A DNA stretch of 64,000 nt. Source: Rhodopseudomonas palustris (lineage in GTDB: Bacteria > Pseudomonadota > Alphaproteobacteria > Rhizobiales > Xanthobacteraceae). Positions 27,313-36,218 of this stretch are shown here, piece by piece (within the stretch, counting starts at the first letter, position 1; each line of letters starts with the position of its first letter). Location of the stretch: assembly GCF_007005445.1 (NCBI RefSeq), contig NZ_CP041387.1, forward strand, positions 1,302,001-1,366,000. The letters are read 5' to 3'. The notes under the pieces were generated by a model, which worked only from the letters and a program-made list of their open reading frames with translations, was not told the DNA's origin and made no database searches. Made by a program: the position numbers and the translations under genes.

Positions 27313-28236
27313 ATGATGGCCGATCAGGATGGTGGTTCCGAGACGAGAGCGAAACCGATGCCTTTCGATCTGAATTCCCCTGAGACGCCGCGGCGCAGGT
27401 TCGGGCCGATCCCGGTCCGACTGCTGGTGCCGAATGTCATTACCCTGCTGGCGATCTGCGCCGGCCTGACCGCGATCCGGCTGGCGACCGAGGGGCGGAT
27501 GGAACTGGCGGTCGCCGCCATCGTGTTCGCGGCCGTGCTCGACGGCATCGACGGCCGGGTCGCCCGGATGATCAAGGGGCAGTCGAAATTCGGCGCCGAG
27601 CTCGACAGTCTGGCCGATTTCGTCAATTTCGGCGTCGCGCCCGGCCTGATCCTGTATTTTTGGCAGCTCCACGACCTCAACAATGTCGGCTGGATCGCCG
27701 CGATGGTGTTCGCAATCAGCGGAGGGCTGCGTCTGGCGCGTTTCAACGCCACCATGGACGATCCCAACAAGCCGGCCTTCGCCGCTAATTTCTTCACCGG
27801 GGTGCCGGCGCCGGCCGGCGCGATCACCGTGTTGCTGCCGGTCTATATGGGCTTCCTCGGCGCTCCGACCCCGCCTGCGGTCCTGACGGCCGTCTATACG
27901 CTCCTGATTGCGTTCCTGATGGTGTCGCGGTTGCCGGTGTTCTCGGGCAAGGCGGTGCGGCTGCGGGTGGCGCCCGAGATGGTGCTGCCGGTATTCGTAT
28001 CAGTGGTGCTGTTTGTCGCGCTTTTGATCGGCTACCCGTGGCACATCCTGTCGGCATGCTCTGTGCTCTATCTGCTCAGCCTGCCGGTCGGCTGGCGGTC
28101 GTATCGCGATCATCAGCGCAACGCGGCCGCGCAGACCGCCAAGGCTGACGTCCCCTCGGGAGCCGGCCAAAAACCGACCCTGGTGGTCAACGACCCGGTG
28201 CCACGCGATGACGACCGGCCGGCGCGGCTGAACTGA
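27313..28236 (+). CDS. pssA: CDP-diacylglycerol--serine O-phosphatidyltransferase
   Basis: Makes phosphatidylserine from CDP-diacylglycerol and serine. The 307-residue membrane protein has the full CDP-alcohol phosphotransferase motif: Asp80-Gly81, Ala84-Arg85, Gly94, Asp98 and Asp102, with the right spacing, and about eight predicted membrane helices. The C-terminal 40 residues are polar and probably cytoplasmic. The start could be ATG 27313 or the ATG directly after it. The position after psd and the type II (integral membrane) architecture support the serine rather than glycerol phosphate substrate. Confidence 0.93.
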   Translation: MMADQDGGSETRAKPMPFDLNSPETPRRRFGPIPVRLLVPNVITLLAICAGLTAIRLATEGRMELAVAAIVFAAVLDGIDGRVARMIKGQSKFGAELDSLADFVNFGVAPGLILYFWQLHDLNNVGWIAAMVFAISGGLRLARFNATMDDPNKPAFAANFFTGVPAPAGAITVLLPVYMGFLGAPTPPAVLTAVYTLLIAFLMVSRLPVFSGKAVRLRVAPEMVLPVFVSVVLFVALLIGYPWHILSACSVLYLLSLPVGWRSYRDHQRNAAAQTAKADVPSGAGQKPTLVVNDPVPRDDDRPARLN

Positions 28237-28527
28237 GGCATTCGCGCGCGCGAGCCGCCGGGAGAACCCGCGGCCATGGTGATCAGCACCGCGCCGTCGG
28301 CGCAGCCATCGGCGCTTCCGGACCTCGGAGAATAACCAGGGCGCCGCCGAAGAAGTGAATAGTTCGTTGCCGCGCGCCATGGTTACCGCGGCGGCAATCA
28401 CGCCAGCGCCCGGTTAACTTTACGCGTCTTTAATGGCGGCTGCTTACGGTGAGCCGGCGCAGCACAGAATTCGCTGCGCCGCCGCCGGCGCGGGCCGGCG
28501 CGTGCGTGTGCGTGTCGGAGTACAAGA

Positions 28528-29301
28528 ATGGATCTCGCCACACTCCTGGGCCTGGCCGCGGGCGCTGCCGTCGTGTCTTCGCTCATTCTGATGGGCGGCA
28601 ATTTCGGGATGTTTTACGACATCCATGCGGTCATTGTTATCTTCGGTGGTTCGTTCGCTGCGACGCTCATCCGCTTTCCGCTGTCGGCGATGCTGCATGG
28701 CCTTCCGCTCGGCGCGAAGTTTGCGTTCACGATGAGCAATCTGTCGGCACGTGACCTGGTCGACGAACTCGCCAACATCGCCGAGATCGCCCGCAAGTCG
28801 GGGCCCGTGGGACTGGAAAAGGTCGAGGCCGACGATCCGTTCCTCGCCAAGGGCATCCGCTACGTCGCTGACGGCTACGACATCGAGTTCATTCGCGACA
28901 ATCTCGAGCGCGACCGCGACAACTTCCTGCTGCACCTCAACGAAGGCTCGAAGATCTACCGGGCGATCGGCGACTGCGCGCCGGCGTTCGGCATGATCGG
29001 GACGTTGCTCGGCATGGTGCAGATGTTTTCCAACATGTCCGATCCGTCCAAGCTCGGCCCGTTCATGGCGGTGGCGCTGCTCGCGACCTTGTACGGCGCC
29101 GTGGTGGCGAACCTGATCTGTCTGCCGATCGCCGACAAGCTGCATGGCAAGCTGGTCGACGAGGAAACCAATCGAACGCTGATCATCGACGGCATTCTGA
29201 TGATCCGTGACTCCAAGAGCCCGACGCTGGTCAGAGAGATGCTGCTTGCCTATCTCCCTGAAAAGCATCGACATGAAGAGAACGAGAGCGTCCCAGCTTA
29301 A
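28528..29301 (+). CDS. motA: Flagellar motor stator protein MotA/PomA-like
   Basis: Inner-membrane stator subunit that, with MotB, couples ion flow to flagellar rotation. The 257-residue protein has four predicted membrane segments (about 3-22, 32-52, 148-170 and 178-200) and a large cytoplasmic loop between the second and third (FTMSNLSARDLVDEL...FLLHLNEGSKIY). The MotA_ExbB region reads APAFGMIGTLLGMVQMF with conserved Pro and Gly. A ribosome binding site (GGAG) lies 8 bases before ATG 28528. It is PomA-like in length, which leaves the driving ion (H+ or Na+) open. motB follows 28 bp downstream. Confidence 0.9.
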   Translation: MDLATLLGLAAGAAVVSSLILMGGNFGMFYDIHAVIVIFGGSFAATLIRFPLSAMLHGLPLGAKFAFTMSNLSARDLVDELANIAEIARKSGPVGLEKVEADDPFLAKGIRYVADGYDIEFIRDNLERDRDNFLLHLNEGSKIYRAIGDCAPAFGMIGTLLGMVQMFSNMSDPSKLGPFMAVALLATLYGAVVANLICLPIADKLHGKLVDEETNRTLIIDGILMIRDSKSPTLVREMLLAYLPEKHRHEENESVPA

Positions 29302-29329
29302 TCGGCCGAAGCATCCCGGATAGCGAGCG

Positions 29330-30151
29330 ATGGCCAAGAAGAAGCGCGAGGAGGCACACGGCGGTCACGGCTGGTTCGTGACGTTCGCCGACCTGATGGC
29401 GTTGCTTCTGGCGTTCTTCGTCATGCTGGTGGCGTTTTCGACCCAGGATACGCAGAAACTGAAGATCGTCGCCGGCTCGATGCGCGAGGCGTTCGGCGTG
29501 CAGTCCGACGCGCGCTATTCCGGCATCATCGAAAACGACGGTCTGCCCACCCGCGGCAAGGTCAAGAATACCGAACACGTCAATCCGGAGCTGTCGACTG
29601 CCAAGCCGTCGCCCGGCGAGGTGACGCGCGACGAAGGCATCAACACCAAGGAGGATCGCGAGTTCGCGCTGGCCTCCGCGTCGCTGCGGCAGGCACTCCA
29701 GAACATGCCGGAAATCGCCGAACTGTCGAAGAACATCATGTTCGAGGAGACCAAGCAGGGGCTCAACCTCGAGATCATGGATCAGGACGGCCGCTCGATG
29801 TTCGCCGACGGCTCGCGGGTGCCGTTCGAGCGCACCCGCCTGCTGCTGCAACGCCTTGCCGTTCCGCTGCGGGCCACGCCGCTGCGGATCTCGATCGTCG
29901 GTCACACCTCGTCCGGCCTGTTGCCGGAACGCAGCGACTACAACGGCTGGGATCTGTCCTCCGACCGCGCCAATTCGGTTCGCCAGATCCTGGAGCGGGA
30001 AGGTCTGCCGGGCTCGCATATCTTCGCTGTGACCGGCAAGTCGGACAGCCAGCCGTTGTTCCCCGAAGACCCTTCGATCGCCGCCAACCGCCGGGTGACG
30101 ATCACGCTGATGCGCGAGAGCCCCGCACTGCCGCCCGGCATGAAGCCGTAG
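29330..30151 (+). CDS. motB: Flagellar motor stator protein MotB, OmpA-type
   Basis: Stator partner of MotA that anchors to peptidoglycan. The 273-residue protein has a short basic N terminus, one membrane helix containing the ion-binding Asp21 in WFVTFADLMALLLAFFVMLVAFST, a long linker, and a C-terminal OmpA-like domain (about 150-265) with VGHTSSG, DLSSDRANSVRQIL and ANRRVTI, the peptidoglycan-contact motifs. Length and order are normal for MotB. The neighbouring motA upstream confirms the assignment. Confidence 0.92.
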   Translation: MAKKKREEAHGGHGWFVTFADLMALLLAFFVMLVAFSTQDTQKLKIVAGSMREAFGVQSDARYSGIIENDGLPTRGKVKNTEHVNPELSTAKPSPGEVTRDEGINTKEDREFALASASLRQALQNMPEIAELSKNIMFEETKQGLNLEIMDQDGRSMFADGSRVPFERTRLLLQRLAVPLRATPLRISIVGHTSSGLLPERSDYNGWDLSSDRANSVRQILEREGLPGSHIFAVTGKSDSQPLFPEDPSIAANRRVTITLMRESPALPPGMKP

Positions 30152-30215
30152 CGGCCGTTTGGCCTGCGACGAAATCGGCGATGATTTTCGTCGCGGGTTC
30201 GCTTATCCAGCGAAG

Positions 30216-30671
30216 ATGACCACCAACCCGCTACGGAGCTTGATTTTCCTCACGCTAGGCGCAACCCTTGCGGCGCAGTTGCCGAGCATGGTGCTCGTTG
30301 TTGCGCTCATCGATCCGGGCAGTGCGATCGCGGGAGAACTGAGAGTGGTGGGCCAGGTTGAAGATTTGACGGCGCAGGACGTTCAGCAGGGCGTCGCCGA
30401 AGGACGTTATCTGCTGGTCGATGTCCGGGAGCCGAACGAGGTCGCCGCGGAAGCCTATCCCGACGCCGTAGTTGTACCGCTGTCGACGTTCGACCCCAAG
30501 GCGATTCCTGAGCCAAACGGCAAGCAGGTGGTGTTCGCCTGCCGCTCCGGCAAACGCTCGGTGACGGCGTCGCTGGCCGCTCAGTCGGCCGGGCTGCCCT
30601 ACACCCGGCATCTGGCCGGTGGCATCCTGGGCTGGAAGGCGGCCGGTCTGCCGACCAAGCCGGGCCGCTGA
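30216..30671 (+). CDS. Exported rhodanese-domain protein
   Basis: Single-domain rhodanese of 151 residues, probably a periplasmic sulfurtransferase or persulfide-binding protein. A signal sequence (SLIFLTLGATLAAQLPSMVLVVALI) precedes the domain, which has VDVREPNEVAAEAYPDAVVVPLS and the active loop CRSGKRS with Cys109. The downstream HLAGGILGWKAAGLP closes the fold. ATG 30216 is chosen because the longer frame to 30159 adds 19 residues with no homology character. It is 22 bp ahead of an aminotransferase gene. Confidence 0.87.
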   Translation: MTTNPLRSLIFLTLGATLAAQLPSMVLVVALIDPGSAIAGELRVVGQVEDLTAQDVQQGVAEGRYLLVDVREPNEVAAEAYPDAVVVPLSTFDPKAIPEPNGKQVVFACRSGKRSVTASLAAQSAGLPYTRHLAGGILGWKAAGLPTKPGR

Positions 30672-30693
30672 TCCGCATCATGACGTCCGTCCG

Positions 30694-31851
30694 ATGAGCA
30701 ACAAGGTCTTCGCCGATCTGCCGGTCACCGTGTTCGAAGCGATGTCGCAGCTCGCGCGCGACAACGACGCGATCAATCTCGGGCAGGGCTTCCCCGACGA
30801 TCCGGGGCCGGAGGACATCCGTCGCACCGCCGCCGACGCTGTGCTGAACGGCTATAACCAATACCCGTCGATGATGGGGCTGCCGGAGCTGCGCCAGGCG
30901 ATCTCGACGCACTACGCGCATTGGCACGGCGTCCAGCTCGATCCGATGACCGAGGTGATGGTGACCTCCGGCGCCACGGAAGCGCTGGCGAGCGCCATCC
31001 TGTCGGTGGTCGAGCCCGGCGACGAAGTCATCGTGTTTCAGCCGGTGTACGATTCCTATCTTCCGATCATCCGCCAGGCTGGCGGGATTCCGCGCCTGGT
31101 CCGGCTCGAGCCGCCGCATTGGCGGATCACCGAGGAATCGCTGCGGCGGGTGTTCAACGCCAAGACCAAGGCGATCGTCTTCAACAACCCGCTCAACCCG
31201 GCCGCGGTGGTGTATCCGCGCGAAGATCTCGAATTGCTGGCGCGGTTCTGCCAGGAGTTCGACGCGGTGGCGATCTGCGACGAGGTGTGGGAGCACGTCA
31301 CTTTTGACGGCCTCAGCCACATTCCGCTGATCACCATCCCCGGGATGCGCGACCGCACCATCAAGATCGGCTCGGCCGGCAAGATCTTCTCGCTCACCGG
31401 CTGGAAAGTCGGCTTCGTCTGCGCCGCACCGAAGCTGCTGCGGGTCGCCGCCAAGGTGCATCAGTTCCTGGCCTTCACGACCGCACCGAACCTGCAGGTC
31501 GCCGTCGCCTACGGTCTCGGCAAGAGCGACGATTACTTCCTGGGGATGCGCAAGGATCTCGCCCGCAGCCGGGACCGGCTGGCGCAGGGGCTGTCCAGCA
31601 TCGGCTTTCCGGTGATCCGCTCCCAGGGAACCTATTTCCTCACCGTCGATTTGTCGCCGCTCGGCCTCAACGAGACCGACGAGGCGTTCTGCAAGCGGAT
31701 CGTCACCGATTACAACGTCGCTGCGATCCCGGTGTCGGCGTTCTACGAGGAGGAGCCGGTCACTTCGGTGGTACGGTTCTGTTTCGCCAAGAACGATCGG
31801 ACGCTCGACACCGCCCTCGAGCGTCTGTCGGATGCGGTTCACGGGCGCTAG
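30694..31851 (+). CDS. Class I/II PLP-dependent aminotransferase
   Basis: Cytoplasmic aminotransferase of 385 residues of fold type I. It shows the family landmarks INLGQGFPDDPGPE, YPSMMGLPELRQAI, VTSGATEALASAI, the PLP-contact NNPLNPAAV and DEVW, and the Schiff-base Lys230 in IGSAGKIFSLTGWKVG. The form resembles methionine/kynurenine aminotransferases (YbdL and KAT group) more than aspartate aminotransferase. The amino donor and acceptor are not certain. The next gene, a polyamine-type binding protein, starts 7 bp after the stop, so they may be co-expressed. Confidence 0.88.
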   Translation: MSNKVFADLPVTVFEAMSQLARDNDAINLGQGFPDDPGPEDIRRTAADAVLNGYNQYPSMMGLPELRQAISTHYAHWHGVQLDPMTEVMVTSGATEALASAILSVVEPGDEVIVFQPVYDSYLPIIRQAGGIPRLVRLEPPHWRITEESLRRVFNAKTKAIVFNNPLNPAAVVYPREDLELLARFCQEFDAVAICDEVWEHVTFDGLSHIPLITIPGMRDRTIKIGSAGKIFSLTGWKVGFVCAAPKLLRVAAKVHQFLAFTTAPNLQVAVAYGLGKSDDYFLGMRKDLARSRDRLAQGLSSIGFPVIRSQGTYFLTVDLSPLGLNETDEAFCKRIVTDYNVAAIPVSAFYEEEPVTSVVRFCFAKNDRTLDTALERLSDAVHGR

Positions 31852-31858
31852 GGATGTC

Positions 31859-32974
31859 ATGATGCGGGATACGATGCGGCGGCGAGTGCTGACACTGGGC
31901 GCGGGGATCGCTCTGTCGGTGTCGCTCACGTTGCCTGGCCGGGCGCAGGACCGCACCGTCAATTTCTACAACTGGTCGAACTACGTCGCGCCGGGCGTCC
32001 TGGATGACTTCACCCGCGAGACCGGCATCAAGGTGGTGTACGACACTTTCGACGCCAACGAGACGCTGGAGACCAAGCTGCTCGCCGGCAAGTCGGGCTA
32101 CGATGTCGTGGTGCCGACCGCGTACTTCCTGCAGCGGCAGATCACCGCCGGCGTGTTCCAGAAGCTCGACAAGTCGAAGCTTCCCAACCTGAAGAACGCC
32201 TGGGATTTCGTCACCGGCAAGCTGGCGCTGTACGACCCCGGCAATCAGTTCGCCGTCAACTACATGTGGGGCACCACCGGCATCGGCTACAACGTCGCCG
32301 CAGTGAAGCGGATTCTCGGCGAGGGCGCCGTGATCGACAGTTGGGAGGCGGTCTTCAAGCCGGAGAACCTGGCCAAGTTCAAGGAGTGCGGCGTCCATAT
32401 GCTGGATTCCGCCGACGACATTCTGCCCGCGGCGCTGACCTATCTCGGCCGCGACCCGAATTCCACCAACAAGGACGATCTCGAGAAGGCGGCCGAGGTG
32501 GTCGGCAAGGTGCAGCCGTCGGTCCGCAAGTTTCACTCTTCGGAGTATCTGAACGCGCTGGCGACCGGAGAGATCTGCCTGGTGGTGGCTTGGTCCGGCG
32601 ACATCAAGCAGGCGCAGTCGCGCGCTGCCGAAGCTCACAACGGAGTCGAGATCGGTTACGCGATCCCCAAGGAGGGCGCGCAGATGTTCTTCGACAATCT
32701 GGCAATCCCGGCAGACGCCAAGAACGCCGCTGAAGCGCACGAACTGATCAACTTCCTGTATCGGCCGGACATCGCGGCGCGGAACTCGGATTTTCTGTCC
32801 TACGCCAACGGCAACAAGGCGAGCCGGGAGTTCATCAATCCGCGGGTGCTGAACGACAAGGCGATCTATCCGGACGATGCGACGCTGGCGCGGCTGTTCG
32901 TAATCACCGCGCGCGATCCCGCAACGCAGCGCACCATCAACCGGCTGTGGACCCGGGTGAAGACGGGTCGCTGA
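31859..32974 (+). CDS. Periplasmic polyamine-type substrate-binding protein (PotD/PotF-like)
   Basis: Predicted periplasmic receptor of 371 residues from the spermidine/putrescine ABC transporter family. The N terminus has a basic-then-hydrophobic export signal (MRRRVLTLGAGIALSVSLTLPGRAQ). The mature protein has FYNWSNYVAPGVLDDFTRETGIKV, YDVVVPTAYFLQRQI, NYMWGTTGIGYN and LVVAWSGDIKQA, all PotD/PotF landmarks, including ligand-site Trp and Asp residues. No permease or ATPase gene is adjacent in the window, so its transporter partners are elsewhere, or it acts as a sensor. The start could be either of two adjacent ATG codons. Confidence 0.88.
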   Translation: MMRDTMRRRVLTLGAGIALSVSLTLPGRAQDRTVNFYNWSNYVAPGVLDDFTRETGIKVVYDTFDANETLETKLLAGKSGYDVVVPTAYFLQRQITAGVFQKLDKSKLPNLKNAWDFVTGKLALYDPGNQFAVNYMWGTTGIGYNVAAVKRILGEGAVIDSWEAVFKPENLAKFKECGVHMLDSADDILPAALTYLGRDPNSTNKDDLEKAAEVVGKVQPSVRKFHSSEYLNALATGEICLVVAWSGDIKQAQSRAAEAHNGVEIGYAIPKEGAQMFFDNLAIPADAKNAAEAHELINFLYRPDIAARNSDFLSYANGNKASREFINPRVLNDKAIYPDDATLARLFVITARDPATQRTINRLWTRVKTGR

Positions 32975-32987
32975 GCGGCACGTCCGA

Positions 32988-34940
32988 TCAGAGGTTCGCC
33001 ACCTTCCGCACCGGTTCGGCGCCGCCGGCCGGTTCGAGATCCCTGAGGTCGAACGTTCCCGGCAGCGCGTGATCCGACCGCCTTTGGCCGACGCCCCGCA
33101 TCGGGATCGGGCTGACCGGGGCGCGGTCGTGCCGCTCGATGTCGTTGCGGAGCAGCCGCCACGCCCATCCGGCGGTTCGCCGATAGGTGTGGGCCAGCCC
33201 GATCATGCCGTAGATCTGCGCGCCGGCGTCGACGATGTGGGCGCGGAATCTCAGCCACGCCCGCCGCCGCATCCGCTTGGCGGGCGAGAAATGCGCGACC
33301 TCGTGGGCGGGGCGGGTTTCGGCGCTGGAAAACACGTCGGCCGATTTCGAGAACACCAGCGCACTCAGGAAACGGACCGGGTTGAAGAAGTAGGTGTAGG
33401 CGAGCAGCAGATTGAGCTGCTTCATCCACGGCCGAGCGTGCTTCGACGCGACCACGTAGTTGCCGTCCATGATGTGCGGTTCGACCTTGATGTCGCCGGC
33501 GCGGCTGAACGCCATGCCGGATTCGAACACGTTCTCGTACCACTTCGACCCGGGGGCGGGGGTCAACATCATCACCTGGGTGGTGATCGAGCCGGCCTTG
33601 CGCAGCAGCCTGATCTGATTGATCAGGCCGTAGTTCGATCCCCACGTCACCAGCGGCTGGCTGTCGTGGTGCATCATCATCGGCATCGGCAGGATGTTGT
33701 TCTCGCGCAGCAGGCGGAAAGCGAGCTGGGTCTTGTCCTTGTCCTGTGCTTTCTTCACCAGTGTCGCGGTCATGTCCTCGACACCGAGCCATACCGCGGC
33801 GAACCCCGCGTCGCGGATCAGCGGCAAGTGATCGCGCATCCCGACGGTGTCATGGACCGTGACCTCGGTGCCGATGCGTACTTTGCAGAACGGTCTTTCC
33901 GACCGTTTCCGCGCCAGTGTTCCGGCGATATCGAGCGTGCGTTTGGTGTCGTTGAAGAAATTATCGTCGGCGCCGAAGAAGTGATAGATGCCGAAGGTGC
34001 TGGCGATCTGCCCGATCTCCTCGGCGATGCGCTCGCCGCTCTTGGCGCGGAACTGCGACTGGTTGTAGGCCGGGATCGGACAGTACGAACACCTGAACTT
34101 GCAGCCGGCAGTCATCACGATGCCGGCGATCGGGCTGTATCGTTTGACCCGATTGGCCGGCAGCGCCTGGCTCGCCAGCGTGGCGCTGTTGCTCGGGGCC
34201 TCCAGCAGCTTGTAGCCGTGCACCGGATCGGGAAGCTCGTCGAGATCGCCGAGCAGGCGCTGCACGCCGGTGTCGACCAGTTCCTCGATCGGTCCGTTCC
34301 GCGCGGCCGTGCGCGCATAGACGATCCCCGGTACCTCGTCGAGAGCGCCGCTGTCGCGTGCGCGTAGGAAGACCGAGCGCATCGATTCGCCGGAGCTGCG
34401 CATCGACAGGAGAACGTCGAGCAGTTCGAGGAACACGTATTCCTCGCCTGTGACCGCGACGTCGGCGGCCCAAGACGCGTTCCGGTCACCGCCGAATACA
34501 TGCCAGGGCTCGTAGCGAATGCGGGGGCCGCCGACCATGATCAGCGGCCGCTTGTCGGGGGCGATCTGGCAGGCCTCCCGGATCAGCCGATCACATTCGG
34601 CCGAATGCAGGTGCATACTGGAGACCAGGAACAGATCCGGAATCCGGCCATCGAGCCGCATCTGCAGCGGGCTGAAGTTCCGGTTCCATTGCTGGAGCAC
34701 TATTCGTGTCTTGTCGAAGCCGACATCCACCAGTGCCGAACCGATCGCTCGCACACCGCCCGGAGCCATCCGGGTATCGGCGAGAATGAAGGGGAGCACC
34801 CTGGTTCGATGATCGAAGGCGTTGACGATGACCGTCGTCAGGTCATGCCGCCCGGAGAGCCCGCGCAGCCGCGATCGTAGCGCCGCCATCTTACCGGGAA
34901 CCAGGAGTTCATCACCACGGGCTCGCCTTGGAAGTTCCAT
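32988..34940 (-). CDS. B12-binding-domain radical SAM protein of unknown substrate
   Basis: Radical SAM enzyme of 650 residues. Residues about 35-180 look like a B12-binding Rossmann domain (LPFILADTRMAPGGVRAIGSAL, DLFLVSSMHLHS, IMVGGPRIRYEP, VTGEEYVFLEL). The cluster motif CKFRCSYC has Cys280, Cys284 and Cys287. A SPASM-like second cluster is not obvious. The C-terminal 180 residues are unusual and have a possible amphipathic or hydrophobic segment (LLLAYTYFFNPVRFLSALVF). ATG 34940 has AGAGG five bases upstream. Relatives of this class include hopanoid methylases and other C- or P-methylases, but none is matched convincingly. It stands alone next to the lipid A cluster. Confidence 0.8.
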   Translation of the reverse strand: MELPRRARGDELLVPGKMAALRSRLRGLSGRHDLTTVIVNAFDHRTRVLPFILADTRMAPGGVRAIGSALVDVGFDKTRIVLQQWNRNFSPLQMRLDGRIPDLFLVSSMHLHSAECDRLIREACQIAPDKRPLIMVGGPRIRYEPWHVFGGDRNASWAADVAVTGEEYVFLELLDVLLSMRSSGESMRSVFLRARDSGALDEVPGIVYARTAARNGPIEELVDTGVQRLLGDLDELPDPVHGYKLLEAPSNSATLASQALPANRVKRYSPIAGIVMTAGCKFRCSYCPIPAYNQSQFRAKSGERIAEEIGQIASTFGIYHFFGADDNFFNDTKRTLDIAGTLARKRSERPFCKVRIGTEVTVHDTVGMRDHLPLIRDAGFAAVWLGVEDMTATLVKKAQDKDKTQLAFRLLRENNILPMPMMMHHDSQPLVTWGSNYGLINQIRLLRKAGSITTQVMMLTPAPGSKWYENVFESGMAFSRAGDIKVEPHIMDGNYVVASKHARPWMKQLNLLLAYTYFFNPVRFLSALVFSKSADVFSSAETRPAHEVAHFSPAKRMRRRAWLRFRAHIVDAGAQIYGMIGLAHTYRRTAGWAWRLLRNDIERHDRAPVSPIPMRGVGQRRSDHALPGTFDLRDLEPAGGAEPVRKVANL

Positions 34941-35285
34941 GTATCCTCTCGATCCAGGTCGACGGCGCAAAGTGATTTGCAGGCGGCACTGTGAGGTTAA
35001 TACCCGGATGGGTCAAGCTGACCGCCGGCCGCAGCAGTTTCGGCTCCGCCGGTCCTCGGGGGATCGGGGGCTTGGGCGCGCGAGCAATTTGGATCAAGGA
35101 AACGAGCGACAGTGCAAACGAGTCGTGATGGCCACGCCGTTGCGGCCCAGAATGTCGATGTCGCAATCGTCTCGATCAGACGTGCTAACCGGAACAAGAC
35201 CGGCATGGTGCAGCGAAGGAGCTAACTAAGCGGATTTCGGGGGCAGCAGGTTGCCGGTGGCAATAGGGGCCGACTACGCAGTTCG
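34941..35285. other. 345-bp gap between radical SAM gene and lipid A cluster
   Basis: Should hold the promoter of the radical SAM gene (transcribed leftward). No open frame with coding character, no clear hairpin terminator for the lipid A cluster and no known repeat was recognised. Confidence 0.4.
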
Positions 35286-36218
35286 TTACCGCCAACGGCG
35301 GTGCAGCCACAGCCATTGCTCGGGCGTTTCGCGGATCCAGCTTTCGATCACCGAGGTGCACGCCTGCATCGTGCCCTGAATGTCGATCCGGCCGTCGGCA
35401 TCGCGGACCGGCTGGATCTCTTCGGTCAGCTCGGCGCGGAAACGGCCGTCGGGGAGACGGATGACGCGGGCGCCGTGCAGCGGGCATTCGATCTGCCGCA
35501 GCAGCTTTGCGAGCAGCGGGTTGGCCTTTGCGGTGCGGCCGAAGAAGGTGACGTCGACGCCCTTGGTGAAGTGCTGATCGATCAGCATGCCGACGTGCTT
35601 GCCGTCCTGCAGCGCCTTGGCCAGTTTGAACGGCGCGCTCGATCCGGCGGCGACGAGCTGACCCATTTTCACCGAGCGGATTTCTTCGACGATGCGATCG
35701 GCGGCCTCGATGTTCGGGCGGCGATACAGCACCGCGGTGTCCAGACCGTGCGCGACGGCTGCGACCGCCGCCAGCTCCCAATTGCCGAGATGGCTGGCGA
35801 AGATCAGCGCCGGCTTGCCGTCGTCGCGCAGCTTTTCGAACAGTTCGAGCGATCGCCCCGTCACCTCGATGCGGCTGCGCTCGGGATGCTCGACATCATA
35901 GTCCCACACCGAGTCCAGATGCGCGAATTCCGCCGCGGCGCGGCCGAGATTGTCCCAGACGCCGGCGAGGATCGTTTCGATTTCTTCGGGAGATTTCTCG
36001 GGAAATGCTGCGGTGAGATTGTCGCGGCCGATCTTCTGCTCGGGCAGGCGAGGGCCGAACCTGCGGGCGATCGCGCCGAACAGCCGGGCGCTCTTGTCGG
36101 GATCGAACTTCCGCGCCAGATGCAGCGCGCCGATCGCCACCGGCCCGACGATCTTGCCAACGACGTCCTTGGCCGCGCGCTGGGCGCGCAGCTTGGCGCG
36201 ATACAGGGCGACCTTCAT
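35286..36218 (-). CDS. lpxXL: Lipid A very-long-chain acyltransferase LpxXL (LpxL/HtrB family)
   Basis: Predicted inner-membrane acyltransferase that adds the long omega-1-hydroxylated acyl chain (about C28 in rhizobia) to lipid A. The 310-residue protein belongs to the LpxL/HtrB family: the catalytic HX4E motif is SHLGNWE (His143, Glu148), and VAAGSSAPFKLAKALQDGKHVGMLIDQHF and LHRRWR at the C terminus are also typical. The start codon overlaps the stop of the upstream dehydrogenase gene (TGATG). The XL assignment rests on the six-gene context acpXL to lpxXL rather than on the acyltransferase sequence alone. Confidence 0.88.
   Translation of the reverse strand: MKVALYRAKLRAQRAAKDVVGKIVGPVAIGALHLARKFDPDKSARLFGAIARRFGPRLPEQKIGRDNLTAAFPEKSPEEIETILAGVWDNLGRAAAEFAHLDSVWDYDVEHPERSRIEVTGRSLELFEKLRDDGKPALIFASHLGNWELAAVAAVAHGLDTAVLYRRPNIEAADRIVEEIRSVKMGQLVAAGSSAPFKLAKALQDGKHVGMLIDQHFTKGVDVTFFGRTAKANPLLAKLLRQIECPLHGARVIRLPDGRFRAELTEEIQPVRDADGRIDIQGTMQACTSVIESWIRETPEQWLWLHRRWR

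Noticed and set aside
24409..27672. A 1087-codon open frame on the minus strand
   Set aside because: It lies antisense to the ABC exporter and psd genes, which have full sets of motifs. Its protein is His/Arg/Asp-rich and low-complexity, typical of an antisense frame in GC-rich DNA.
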